A stretch of DNA of 48,483 bases. Origin: Streptomyces corynorhini (GTDB taxonomy: Bacteria > Actinomycetota > Actinomycetes > Streptomycetales > Streptomycetaceae). A program made the position numbers and the translations under genes. The stretch is taken from NCBI RefSeq assembly GCF_003346515.1, contig NZ_QQNA01000084.1:1-48483 (forward strand), in the 5' to 3' direction. Below are positions 9,693 through 17,502 of the stretch, one piece after another; position 1 is the stretch's first letter, and every line of letters begins with the position of its first letter. The notes beneath the pieces are model-generated. The model searched no databases. It had not been told where the DNA came from and was given only the letters and a program-made list of their open reading frames with translations.

Positions 9693-10919
9693 TCACCCGA
9701 TGACGCGTAGCCGCTGAGCCACGCCGACCAGCAGATGGCTCGGCTTGCCGTGCCTTTGCCGCACCCAAACGGTCACCAGGTGGCGGGAGATGAAGTGGTG
9801 GCGGACCTGCTCGGGCGCGAGCTCCTCCGCGTCCAGGACGAGGGCGAGAGCTTCGTCCGTGCGGTTCTGAGCACTGTACGCGCGGGCCAGTTCGAGGGTG
9901 TGGCGGACGCGACGCTCCAAGGGCAGGGTGGAGGTGTCCACACGTGGCCCTTGGTCGACGGCGATCTGAACGTCGCCGAGTTCCATGGCCGTCGAGATGC
10001 GGTGGATAGCGACATTGGTCGGGCCGAACGCCGTCCACATGTGGTTGGCGTCATGTCCAAGACGCTGGGCCGTCTGTTCGGCCTCTGCGAGGAACTGGTT
10101 CACCATGGCCCGGTCCTCGATCCGGGCCGCGGCCATCGCTCCGACGAGGAAGAGCGTGCCGTAGATCGACAGGTACGTCGGCGAGGCGTCTGCTAGATCG
10201 TTTTCCAAGTAGCCGACGGAGGCCACCACAAGGTCCCGGGCGGCAGTGGGGCGGCCGTTGGCGAGCAGGCAGTGGGCAACCGACCTGAAGAGCGAGCCGG
10301 TGACGACGAGGTTCCCTGACTCCTGCGCCGCGGCCAGCCCCCGATCGGCGGCCATCCAGGCGAGGTCGGCTTCGCCTATCTTCGTCAGCACCATGGCGGC
10401 ACCCTGGTAGGCCATGGCGAGCAGGGCCTGAGCCTCCCGCTGTTGCTCGCCCTCGTAAGCGCGGACAGCGTGCTGGGCAACCGCAAGAATGCCGGGCGTG
10501 AGACGGGTGGCTCGCGCGTATCTCGCGTCCTGATAAGCAGACCAGGTCGAGCCGACTTCGGTGCGCAGGATCTCCAGGTCCGGTGGCCGGCTGGTGGAAT
10601 CGGAAGCCAGCAGTGGGGACATCTGCTGGTAGTCCATGAGCGCTTCCCGCAGTTTCGGCACGGTGCCGCCCAGGGTGTCGGGCGTCCAGTCAAGTAGTGA
10701 GGGCTCGGCGAGCAGGTCCCCGAGTTGCACGTCGAGAGCGTCGGCCAGGGACTTGATCACGGACAGCCGGTCCAGTTCGATGCGGCCGTTCTCCACTTTG
10801 CTCAGCCAATCGGCTGTCCGCCCGACGAGGCCGGCCAATACCTCCTGCGGCACGCCGCGTCGGCGGCGATACCAGGCGACGCGCTCCCCGATGCTCAGCG
10901 TCTCGGTCATTCCTCGCAT
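9693..10919 (-). CDS. XRE-family regulator with TPR-like C-terminal domain
   Basis: This encodes about 408 aa. An N-terminal Cro/C1 helix-turn-helix (IGERVAWYRRRRGVPQEVLAGLVG, then DWLSKVENGR and LSVIKSLADALDV) is followed by about 330 residues of Ala/Leu-rich helical pairs of TPR character. These resemble sensor domains of streptomycete XRE regulators. The start is uncertain: ATG at 10919 or 10910, with a longer GTG frame to 10952. A perfect dyad lies just upstream at 10953. It probably forms an operon with the Nudix gene and is divergent from the ATP-binding protein gene. XRE and anti-sigma-like pairs are common in this genus. Confidence 0.85.
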   Translation of the reverse strand: MRGMTETLSIGERVAWYRRRRGVPQEVLAGLVGRTADWLSKVENGRIELDRLSVIKSLADALDVQLGDLLAEPSLLDWTPDTLGGTVPKLREALMDYQQMSPLLASDSTSRPPDLEILRTEVGSTWSAYQDARYARATRLTPGILAVAQHAVRAYEGEQQREAQALLAMAYQGAAMVLTKIGEADLAWMAADRGLAAAQESGNLVVTGSLFRSVAHCLLANGRPTAARDLVVASVGYLENDLADASPTYLSIYGTLFLVGAMAAARIEDRAMVNQFLAEAEQTAQRLGHDANHMWTAFGPTNVAIHRISTAMELGDVQIAVDQGPRVDTSTLPLERRVRHTLELARAYSAQNRTDEALALVLDAEELAPEQVRHHFISRHLVTVWVRQRHGKPSHLLVGVAQRLRVIG

Positions 10920-10952
10920 GACCCCCAGCCTGGCGCTGCTTGGTTTCCCCAC

Positions 10953-10971
10953 CCCGGAAGAATTTTCCGGG
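10953..10971. promoter_or_regulatory. Dyad CCCGGAA-N5-TTCCGGG, candidate operator
   Basis: This perfect 7-bp inverted repeat with an AT-rich GAATT centre lies in the divergent intergenic region, 34 bases upstream of the chosen XRE start. It is a good candidate for the XRE protein's own operator, on position and symmetry only. Confidence 0.45.
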
Positions 10972-11055
10972 TTCCCCTCTGTTCATCCTCCTAGCGTTCC
11001 GACTTGTCATCAAGCAGCCGTGTTGAGATGCCTGTTACGGGGCGAGGAGGGACGA

Positions 11056-11238
11056 GTGTCGATGGGACATCATGGCCACGAGGTCGGTGCGTCCACCGTC
11101 GAGGAGAAGACCGCACCCTGCCTCGGCTTTGAACGACTTCGCACCCTGCAGGCACCCGACGGCCCCCGCCGGGGCGACGCCAACACAGCGGCGCCTGGCG
11201 CACGCGGCGAAATCTTCGCTATGCGCATGTGCGGATGA
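11056..11238 (+). CDS. Small ORF coupled to the ATP-binding protein
   Basis: A GTG at 11056 (or ATG at 11062) is preceded by a strong GGCGAGGAGGGA ribosome site and opens a 60-codon frame. The frame ends at 11238, inside the first codons of the next gene. The peptide has no recognisable domain and no membrane segment. The good ribosome site and the overlap suggest it is translated, either as a small protein or as a coupling leader. I do not recognise it. Confidence 0.4.
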   Translation: MSMGHHGHEVGASTVEEKTAPCLGFERLRTLQAPDGPRRGDANTAAPGARGEIFAMRMCG

Positions 11239-11714
11239 ACCTCGTCCAGTCCGATCGATCCGTGCCGTTCATCCGGGCGTCGGTCAGACGGGTCGCGGAC
11301 GCTTGGGGTCTCGATGCCCTGATCGTCGACGATGCCGAGCTCGTTGCTTCCGAACTCGTCACCAACGCCGTCCGGCACGTCCCATGTCCCGAGATCGGCT
11401 TCACCGCTACGTATGCCGAAAAGCTTCTCCTCATCCAGGTCCATGACGGCTCGGTCGACCCGCCGGTCCTGCGTCATGGATCAACGGGCAGCGCCGAGAG
11501 CGGGCGCGGCTTGGTCCTGGTCCGCGCCCTGACTCTCGACTGGGGCTGGATGCCGCACGGCGACGGCACGAAAAGTACATGGGCCTTGATCTACGTACCG
11601 ACAACAGACGCCCCATGCACCGGCTCCAACTGCAGGAACGGAGCTGACGGACCGCCTTCGGCTGCAAGTCGCGATGAGCACGCGCGACCCTCTGCGCCTC
11701 GGGAGCACCTATGA
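11229..11714 (+). CDS. Anti-sigma-type ATP-binding protein (HATPase_c_2)
   Basis: This encodes 161 aa from a GTG at 11229 (ATG at 11235 is possible). It has the GHKL ATPase boxes in order: N box ELVASELVTNAVRH (about residues 36-50), G1-like LIQVHDGS (about 72-79), and G2 GRGLVLVRAL (about 95-105). This is the RsbW/SpoIIAB-like fold, used by streptomycetes as anti-sigma switches or regulator partners. The C-terminal 35 residues are low-complexity. It is divergent from the XRE gene and overlaps the upstream small ORF. In 11715-11895 I see only a perfect GAACTGCAGTTC palindrome (11728-11739). Confidence 0.8.
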   Translation: MRMNLVQSDRSVPFIRASVRRVADAWGLDALIVDDAELVASELVTNAVRHVPCPEIGFTATYAEKLLLIQVHDGSVDPPVLRHGSTGSAESGRGLVLVRALTLDWGWMPHGDGTKSTWALIYVPTTDAPCTGSNCRNGADGPPSAASRDEHARPSAPREHL

Positions 11715-11895
11715 AGTGGCTTCAGGAGAACTGCAGTTCGGGGGTCATCAGCCCGCCCGTGACGCCCTGTCGCAAGATCTAGACTCGCCGCTTCACGCAG
11801 AGCGTCGTACGCCGTCCCGGCGTCGGCATCGCTGGACTGATGGTCCCGGGTGCGACTGCGTGACGTAGCTGGTTCCGATGAATGAGGAGGGCTTC

Positions 11896-12330
11896 ATGCC
11901 CGAGAAGGTCACCAAGGCCAAGGTGCTGTGCTACATCGTGCACGACGGGCGGCTGCTGGTGTTCCGTCACACCGACTACTCCTACGAGGAGGTAGGCATC
12001 CAGGTCCCGGCGGGCAGCATCCGCCCGGGCGAGACCCCTGAGGCCGCCGCCCTGCGCGAGGCCCGTGAGGAGACGGGCCTGTCGGACTTCAAGATCGTAC
12101 GCAAGCTCGGTGAGACCGAGTACGACATCAGCCCGTATCGGTTCGAGATCCAGCACCGGCACGTCTTCCACTTGGAGCTCACCGAGTCGACCCCCGAGCG
12201 GTGGATGAGCCAGGAGGACCACGACGGCGAGCAGGAACCCACTCACTTCGAGTGTTTCTGGATGCCACTGGAGGCCGCCCACATCCTCCAGTCAGGCCAG
12301 GGCGCCCTGCTGGGACACCTGTCCGACTAG
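11896..12330 (+). CDS. Nudix hydrolase (RiPP-locus associated)
   Basis: This encodes 144 aa. The ATG at 11896 follows GAGGAGG with ideal spacing, so the ATG at 11878 is rejected. The Nudix box GSIRPGETPEAAALREAREETG (about residues 37-58) is intact. The N-terminus (KAKVLCYIVHDGRLLVF) and the long EIQHRHVFHLEL segment are typical of MutT-like proteins. It lies 38 bases upstream of the radical SAM gene on the same strand, so it is probably the first gene of that operon or hitchhikes with it. Its substrate is unknown. Confidence 0.88.
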   Translation: MPEKVTKAKVLCYIVHDGRLLVFRHTDYSYEEVGIQVPAGSIRPGETPEAAALREAREETGLSDFKIVRKLGETEYDISPYRFEIQHRHVFHLELTESTPERWMSQEDHDGEQEPTHFECFWMPLEAAHILQSGQGALLGHLSD

Positions 12331-12368
12331 TCACTCGTCCGGTCAAAGCAGCTTAGGAGGGGCAGCCG

Positions 12369-14258
12369 ATGAACCTCAGCACAGAACAGCGCCATCCGAT
12401 CAAGGGGCTCTACCAGAGCCTGGACGTCGACGACACCAGCACCGCGGTGTCGGTCATCGTCAAGACGCGCGGCGAGACCTGTGACATCGACTGCCTCTAC
12501 TGCTACGAGAAACGCAAAGAGGCTCCCGGAGGGGCCCGGGTGGGCGCCGGCCAGATCAGGCGCCTGGCCGGTCTCTTCAAGGGTCGACCACTCGCCGTCG
12601 AACTCCACGGCGGCGAGCCGCTGACCGCAGGCCGCGACCACATCGCCGAAATCCTCACGGAACTGGCCGGCCTGCCCCAGGTCGTCCGCGTCACCCTACA
12701 AACCAACGGTGTCCTGCTCGACGGGGACTGGCTCGACTTGTTCGACGACCTCTTCCCGGAGCTGCGGATCGGCGTCTCCCTCGACGGGGACGCCCAGGGC
12801 AGCGCCTGGCGCGTCGGCTACGACGGGCACCCCGTCTACCCGCGTGTTGCCGCGTCCCTGGATCTCCTGGCCGAACGGGGCCGCAAAGTCGGCGTGATCG
12901 CCGCGGTGACCCCGGCGGTACTGGGCCGCGCCGAGGAGGTTCTCGACCACCTGGTCGGCTTCGGTTCCGTCAATGCGATCAGTTTCGTACCCTGCTTCGA
13001 CTCCACGATCCGCCGCTCCACCGCCTTGCCTGGACGGCACAGACCAGCCAGCCGCCTGCTCCAGCAGGGAGCCATGGACGCCACCGGCGGCCCCGCCTGG
13101 GCGATCCACCCCGACGAGTACGCGCAGTTCGTTCTCGCCACCACCGCCCACTGGATCACTGCGGGGCACTTCGCCGGAATCAAGCTCGAACCGGCTGTCT
13201 CCACGATCCGGCGACTACGGGGCCTTCAGACCGGCTTCTGCCATTTCTCCGATCTGAAGTGCGACCACGTCTTCACCCTCTACCCCGATGGCCGCTTCGG
13301 GAGCTGCGACGAACTGCCCTGGCCCCAGGCCCGCCTGGCCGAAATGGAGTCGGTCGCCGACCAGCACGAGGTAATCCTCGCCCAGCGGGGCTCCCGTCTG
13401 CTGAACCAGGGCAAGGCCCTGATGGCCAAGTGCATGACCTGCGACTACCGCGACACGTGCGGCGGTGGCTGCGTCGCCACCCGCTGGCGCCAGGACCCGG
13501 CCGGTGATCACGACGCGTACTGCGACCACCGGATACGGATGATCGACGGAGTCGCTGCCCTGCTTGCCCAGCCCGCTCACCCCGTCGGCGCTTGGTGCCA
13601 GAGCCTGCGCTGGCACCCGCGTACCCCGAACAGCATGCGCGACGTGAACTCCTTCCTCGCCCGCTGGGACAACCCGTCCATCGCCCGCAGCGAGGTGAGG
13701 CTGCACACCAGCGAGCACGGCAACATCAATACAGTCGGACTCACCGGCGTCCACGAGGCCGACGACCTCGACCCTGCCCACACGAAGTGGCGAGCAGCGA
13801 TCGAACCGGGCGTCTGGCCGTTGGTCGACGCCGTCACCCGCGTCTGGGGCCTGATCACGTACGACAGTTGCCAGGGTCACCATTACACCGGCCTGGACCT
13901 GCCGCCCACAGGTCTGCGGATCGGTATCCTCGCCCGCGACCGCGAGGAGTACGCCCGCACAGCTGCGGCTCTGTGCCGAGCCACCACAGCGGTGAGCAGC
14001 GAGCTGCCCGCTGGCGTCGAGGTCAACGTCAAGCGCTCGGAACTCACTTGTGAGACTTCGGGCACCACGACCCCAGTGCTCGACCTGAGCCTGGACCCCG
14101 GCCCGGGCCAGAGTTGGAACATCTACTTCGCCCGCCTGGACAAGGCCGGCGCCATGTTGACCGCAGCCCTCGCCGCCGAGCACCCAGACACGGGCACCCC
14201 GTGCGCCTGTCCCCTTCCGGCCCCGGCCGCAGACAAGAAGAAATCGGTGTTGCGGTGA
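12369..14258 (+). CDS. Radical SAM/SPASM peptide maturase with extra C-terminal domain
   Basis: This encodes 629 aa, with AGGAGG eight bases before the ATG. The radical SAM cluster motif is CDIDCLYC (Cys38, Cys42, Cys45). ELHGGEPL (about residue 77) is the GGEP SAM-binding motif. A SPASM domain with auxiliary-cluster cysteines follows at about residues 280-375 (CDHVFTLYPDGRFGSCDELPW, then CMTCDYRDTCGGGC). This layout is that of peptide-modifying enzymes such as anaerobic sulfatase maturases and the FxsB type. The last 230 residues are an unrecognised domain (YDSCQGHHYTGLDLPPTG near 500). Its stop overlaps the next gene. I infer that it modifies the small peptide encoded at 17248. Confidence 0.85.
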   Translation: MNLSTEQRHPIKGLYQSLDVDDTSTAVSVIVKTRGETCDIDCLYCYEKRKEAPGGARVGAGQIRRLAGLFKGRPLAVELHGGEPLTAGRDHIAEILTELAGLPQVVRVTLQTNGVLLDGDWLDLFDDLFPELRIGVSLDGDAQGSAWRVGYDGHPVYPRVAASLDLLAERGRKVGVIAAVTPAVLGRAEEVLDHLVGFGSVNAISFVPCFDSTIRRSTALPGRHRPASRLLQQGAMDATGGPAWAIHPDEYAQFVLATTAHWITAGHFAGIKLEPAVSTIRRLRGLQTGFCHFSDLKCDHVFTLYPDGRFGSCDELPWPQARLAEMESVADQHEVILAQRGSRLLNQGKALMAKCMTCDYRDTCGGGCVATRWRQDPAGDHDAYCDHRIRMIDGVAALLAQPAHPVGAWCQSLRWHPRTPNSMRDVNSFLARWDNPSIARSEVRLHTSEHGNINTVGLTGVHEADDLDPAHTKWRAAIEPGVWPLVDAVTRVWGLITYDSCQGHHYTGLDLPPTGLRIGILARDREEYARTAAALCRATTAVSSELPAGVEVNVKRSELTCETSGTTTPVLDLSLDPGPGQSWNIYFARLDKAGAMLTAALAAEHPDTGTPCACPLPAPAADKKKSVLR

Positions 14259-14887
14259 AGCCCGGTGCCGAAGCAACCATCCACCAGTTACTGGGGCGTA
14301 TCACCTACTTCCACACGTTGTTCGTCGAACCCACGCTCGTCTCGGTCGGCCCGCCCGTCTCGGGCGAGACATGCTGCAACCACCAGGACACCACGGAGCC
14401 CGGACAACCCGACGTCGGCACCCTGCTGGGCGACACCGCGTGGACGGTCCTCGACGAGATCGCCCGCACCCTCGGCAAGCACCTGCGGCCCTGTCCGAAG
14501 GCCGACGCCCGCTGCTGTGCGACCTGCCGCGTCGCGGCCTCGGGCGCTGCCATCGCCCAGGCGTGGATGGCCACCGAGCACCATGCCTACCACCGGCCTC
14601 CGCCCGAAAACCGGCTCCGGCAGGCATGCCGCACCACGGCCACCGCCCGCCTTGCCCACGTCTTCGCATGGCAGTACGGCATGAATTGCCATGCCCTGGC
14701 CAAAGCTGAGGCGGCCGACGCCTACTCGCTGCCGAAGAGCAGCGAGCTGCCATTGACCGGAGAACTCCTCGCGCTGTGGCAGGACCCGCTGGCCGCAACT
14801 GGCAGCCCGGTCGTGAGCTGGCTCAACCACTGCACGGACCTCAATGACATCCACCGTGTGCTCCAGCAAAGGGGGACCACGAAGTGA
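14255..14887 (+). CDS. Cys-rich protein of unknown function in RiPP locus
   Basis: This encodes 210 aa from a GTG that overlaps the radical SAM stop (GTGA), so translation is probably coupled. It has two Cys clusters, ETCCNH (about residue 35) and CPKADARCCATCR (about 78-90), which could bind a metal. No signal peptide or membrane segment is visible. I do not recognise a family. Its position between two oxidative enzymes suggests a partner or maturation role, but that is only context. Confidence 0.7.
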   Translation: MKPGAEATIHQLLGRITYFHTLFVEPTLVSVGPPVSGETCCNHQDTTEPGQPDVGTLLGDTAWTVLDEIARTLGKHLRPCPKADARCCATCRVAASGAAIAQAWMATEHHAYHRPPPENRLRQACRTTATARLAHVFAWQYGMNCHALAKAEAADAYSLPKSSELPLTGELLALWQDPLAATGSPVVSWLNHCTDLNDIHRVLQQRGTTK

Positions 14888-15618
14888 TCCACATCGCCGA
14901 GACCGTCGGCGTCGGCAGCATCGAGAATTTCCTCAGCGCCGATGAGCGAACTCACCTCTCCGAGCTTATGAACGACGTTCTTATCACCGAGGAGGCTGCC
15001 CACTTCGGTGGAGATCGTCGTACCTCTATCCATGAGATCCCCGGCCACAGCGCCGAACAGGCCATGGCTGTCTACGAGCCCGCCGGGCGCATCGAGATCC
15101 CCACCATCCCCGAGGCAGCAGACAAGCTCCTGGGCGACGCCTTCGAACGCGCCCGCCCCGCCCTGTCCCGCGTCATGCCTTCCATCACCCTGTGCCGTCC
15201 CTGGACATACGTGGAATACGGGGTGGGCCAGCACATCACCAGCCACCTCGACGGCATCGCCCCCGACCCACTCGCCTGGCCCCGCCAGATCGCCGGCATC
15301 AGCGTCGTCATCACCCAGGCCGACGCGGGAGGCGGCTTCTACGTGGAGACCGCCTCCAGCGACCGCCTCTGGAACGGGCAGACACCGGACGCCGTCGCGA
15401 ACGGCTACGCAGACGGCATGTGGCTAGCCCACGACGGAGCCGACAACTCCGCCACCTGGTTCCAGCAGCTCCCCCGTACCCGTTGGAGCGTTGCTCCATC
15501 TCCCGGCACAGCCCTGCTCTACGGCTCCCAGCTCTCCCACGGCACCCTCCCGGTCACCGCCGGCAGAGTCGCCAAGTTCATCAGCTGGCTGGTCGCTGAA
15601 CCGACCGGCGCGGGGTGA
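14884..15618 (+). CDS. 2OG-Fe(II) oxygenase-like enzyme
   Basis: This encodes 244 aa from a GTG that overlaps the previous stop by four bases. It reads as a double-stranded beta-helix dioxygenase. The iron ligands fit HITSHLDGI (HxD, about residues 117-121) and the distal His in LLYGSQLSHGTLPVTAGR (about 215-231), whose Arg would bind 2-oxoglutarate. GGGFYVET lies between. Such enzymes hydroxylate or desaturate small molecules and peptides. In this locus I infer a peptide tailoring step. The exact family is not certain. Confidence 0.72.
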   Translation: MIHIAETVGVGSIENFLSADERTHLSELMNDVLITEEAAHFGGDRRTSIHEIPGHSAEQAMAVYEPAGRIEIPTIPEAADKLLGDAFERARPALSRVMPSITLCRPWTYVEYGVGQHITSHLDGIAPDPLAWPRQIAGISVVITQADAGGGFYVETASSDRLWNGQTPDAVANGYADGMWLAHDGADNSATWFQQLPRTRWSVAPSPGTALLYGSQLSHGTLPVTAGRVAKFISWLVAEPTGAG

Positions 15619-15622
15619 GTAC

Positions 15623-16270
15623 GTGCTCCTGGCCCTGGAAGGCATAGCCGGCGCCGGAAAGAGCACGCTCCGGGACCGACTCCTGAAAGACACCCCCACT
15701 GAGGGCATCGCCCTCAGCCACATCGGCCAGTTCTCCTGGCTCTCCCGCCCCGCCACCCATACCTTGATCCGCCTGCGAGCCGGTCACGCGGGCAACGCCG
15801 ACCAGGCTGTCGAGGCGGCCCGCCAGGACCTGGTCCTCCACGCCCGCTTCAACCTCGCCCCCGCCCTCGCCCAGGGCCCGGTACTCGCCGACCGATTCAC
15901 CCTCTCCACCGTCTGCCTGCTCGCTCTGCTCCACCAGCAGCCTGTGGACAAGTACGTCCATCACCTCGTCGAACTGGATTCTGCTCGACCGCAGTTGACG
16001 TTGCTGCTGACCACCGCGTCGGACATCTGCCAAGCCCGCGTCAGCAGACGGGCAACCGCTCGGCGCTTCAACGAGTACCCCGAGGCCGCCGGCCGACTGA
16101 CCGACCTCTACCACGAGGCCGCCAACGCCTGGACGAAGACCACCGGCCTACCGGTGCTGCACCACCCCTGCACGACCCGCGCCGACCTCGACACCCTGGC
16201 CGCCGCCTGCATGGACTATCTCCGCGCGGCCAGCGGCCCCACATTCCCGACCACGGAAGTGAGTCGATGA
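15623..16270 (+). CDS. P-loop kinase, thymidylate kinase-like
   Basis: This encodes 215 aa from the GTG at 15623, four bases past the previous stop. The longer open frame upstream is a shadow. Walker A is LEGIAGAGKSTLRDRL at the very N-terminus. VLADRFTLSTV (about residue 90) matches the DRF/DRY region of thymidylate-kinase-like enzymes. SRRATARRFNEYPE (about 140) resembles the lid. The substrate cannot be assigned. It overlaps the next gene by ATGA. It could phosphorylate a nucleotide or a peptide side chain; the second is only suggested by context. Confidence 0.78.
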   Translation: MLLALEGIAGAGKSTLRDRLLKDTPTEGIALSHIGQFSWLSRPATHTLIRLRAGHAGNADQAVEAARQDLVLHARFNLAPALAQGPVLADRFTLSTVCLLALLHQQPVDKYVHHLVELDSARPQLTLLLTTASDICQARVSRRATARRFNEYPEAAGRLTDLYHEAANAWTKTTGLPVLHHPCTTRADLDTLAAACMDYLRAASGPTFPTTEVSR

Positions 16271-17133
16271 GCCTCCACCCGATGCATCCCGCAGCCTGGG
16301 TCCTCGATCAGCTCCGCTCGGACGGCTGGCACATCAGCGGCCTCCTCGCGTTCACCCGCGCCAGCACCCTGGTCAAAGTGAGCCGCCCCGGTCAGGACGA
16401 CGTCGTCCTGAAAGCCGGCTTCGGCAGCAACCATGTCTTGGCCGAGCTGGGGCCCACGGAGCGGCCCGCCGCGTACGGCTTCTACTGGTACGCGCAGATG
16501 AGCGAGGCGGAACGGGCCCTGGCCCGGGAGGATTTCCGCCACGAAGCAGAGCTCACCGCCGTTGCCGGTGGAGCCGACCATGTCGTCCCTCTGCTGGAAC
16601 AGGGCAGCTCGGAGCGGTTCGACTGGTACACGATGCCGCACTGCGACAGCGGAAACTTCCGGGCCTTCATGCCTTCCTCAAAGGACACGGGCAAGGGCCT
16701 GAGCATCCTCGCTGACGTCGCGGACGGGCTGGGAAGCCTTCACCAGCGCGGCATCGTCCATCGCGACGTCTATCAGGAGAACATCCTCATAGTCGAGGGC
16801 CGGGGCCTGATCACGGACCTGGGAGCCGCCCGGCGCCTCACAACCCCGCGCGGACCCGACCACCGCGGACCCGAGGTCCACTGGCCGCCCGAGTACCTCA
16901 CCAGCTACCACCAAGCGACCCCGGCCGCCGATGTCTTCAGCCTCGGCGTCCTGATCTACCGCTACCTGTGCGCCGATATCCCCCGCCTCGGCGGCGGCAC
17001 GAACCTCACTCTCGTCCCCGAGCCGTTGCGCATCTCCGTCGCCGCCGCGCTCTCCGACCAAGCGGCCGACCGCCCCCGTATGGACGACCTGCGTGACGCG
17101 CTCCGCACCGCCGCCAACGCCCACCAGCGCTGA
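16267..17133 (+). CDS. Serine/threonine protein kinase-like protein
   Basis: This encodes 288 aa, overlapping the previous gene by ATGA. It has a kinase fold with an apparently active site: beta3 Lys in VVLKAGF (about residue 43), catalytic loop IVHRDVYQENIL (about 162-173), a DLG variant of DFG in LITDLGAAR (about 178-186), and the APE-like WPPEYLT (about 205). There is no transmembrane segment or sensor domain, unlike PknB-type kinases. The N-terminal lobe has no clear glycine-rich loop. It is the last of four tightly packed genes and lies 22 bases before the small-ORF pair, so it probably acts on the pathway peptide or on a partner. Confidence 0.83.
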   Translation: MSLHPMHPAAWVLDQLRSDGWHISGLLAFTRASTLVKVSRPGQDDVVLKAGFGSNHVLAELGPTERPAAYGFYWYAQMSEAERALAREDFRHEAELTAVAGGADHVVPLLEQGSSERFDWYTMPHCDSGNFRAFMPSSKDTGKGLSILADVADGLGSLHQRGIVHRDVYQENILIVEGRGLITDLGAARRLTTPRGPDHRGPEVHWPPEYLTSYHQATPAADVFSLGVLIYRYLCADIPRLGGGTNLTLVPEPLRISVAAALSDQAADRPRMDDLRDALRTAANAHQR

Positions 17134-17155
17134 CCGACGCAAGGGAGGCCCGCGC

Positions 17156-17251
17156 ATGCCCAGGGCGAGATCACCGCCACTCCCCGAACCAAGCGCCGGT
17201 GCCCAGGAAAACAGCCGAAGTCATCGAGACCGAAAGGCGGAACAACCATGA
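17156..17251 (+). CDS. 31-codon ORF coupled to the candidate precursor peptide
   Basis: The ATG at 17156 has an excellent AAGGGAGG ribosome site eight bases upstream. The frame has 31 codons (starts MPRARSPPLPEPSAGAQ, ends RDRKAEQP). Its TGA overlaps the ATG of the next small gene as ATGA. The peptide is Pro/Arg-rich with no known motif. It may be a leader ORF that couples translation of the precursor, or a second small product. It is too short for routine gene calling. Confidence 0.45.
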   Translation: MPRARSPPLPEPSAGAQENSRSHRDRKAEQP

Positions 17252-17394
17252 GCAACGACCGCATCGCCGACTTCCTCGCCGACGTCGAGGACCTGCGCGG
17301 CGAGGACGAGACCGTCCGTACCACCGCCCACACCTCCAGCGTCTCGGCCGAGGGCTGGCCGGCCGCCGAGGCAAACACCACCACCACCGCCTGA
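17248..17394 (+). CDS. Candidate RiPP precursor peptide (48 aa)
   Basis: This 48-aa peptide starts MSNDRIADFLADVEDLRG, an acidic helix-forming stretch typical of leader peptides. It continues with a Thr/Ser-rich middle (TAHTSSVS) and ends GWPAAEANTTTTA. There is a GAAAGGCGG ribosome site upstream, and the start is coupled to the 31-codon ORF. It is placed between the kinase and the HExxH hydroxylase gene and followed by an attenuator-like hairpin. Together these make it the likely substrate of the radical SAM, oxygenase and HExxH enzymes. No cysteine is present, so thioether links are excluded. Modification of Trp, Thr, Asn or Glu in the C-terminal part is plausible but inferred. I recognise no named precursor family. 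Confidence 0.65.
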   Translation: MSNDRIADFLADVEDLRGEDETVRTTAHTSSVSAEGWPAAEANTTTTA

Positions 17395-17438
17395 ACAATC
17401 ACAGCCGGACGGCGCCCTGAGCGCCGCCGGTGAAGCCA

Positions 17439-17476
17439 CCTGGGGCCGGGCCGCAGCATCGCGCCCCGGCCCCAGG
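17439..17476 (+). terminator. Attenuator-like hairpin after the precursor gene
   Basis: A perfect 12-bp stem (CCTGGGGCCGGG with CCCGGCCCCAGG) has a 14-base loop. It lies 44 bases past the precursor stop and ends 26 bases before the next start. Such hairpins often let precursor mRNA exceed that of downstream enzyme genes. Confidence 0.65.
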
Positions 17477-17502
17477 CCCGACCACCGAACAGGAGTCGCT
17501 TC

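Noticed and set aside
11674..11868. 64-aa plus-strand frame after the ATP-binding gene
   Set aside because: It has no domain, no convincing ribosome site and no codon bias.
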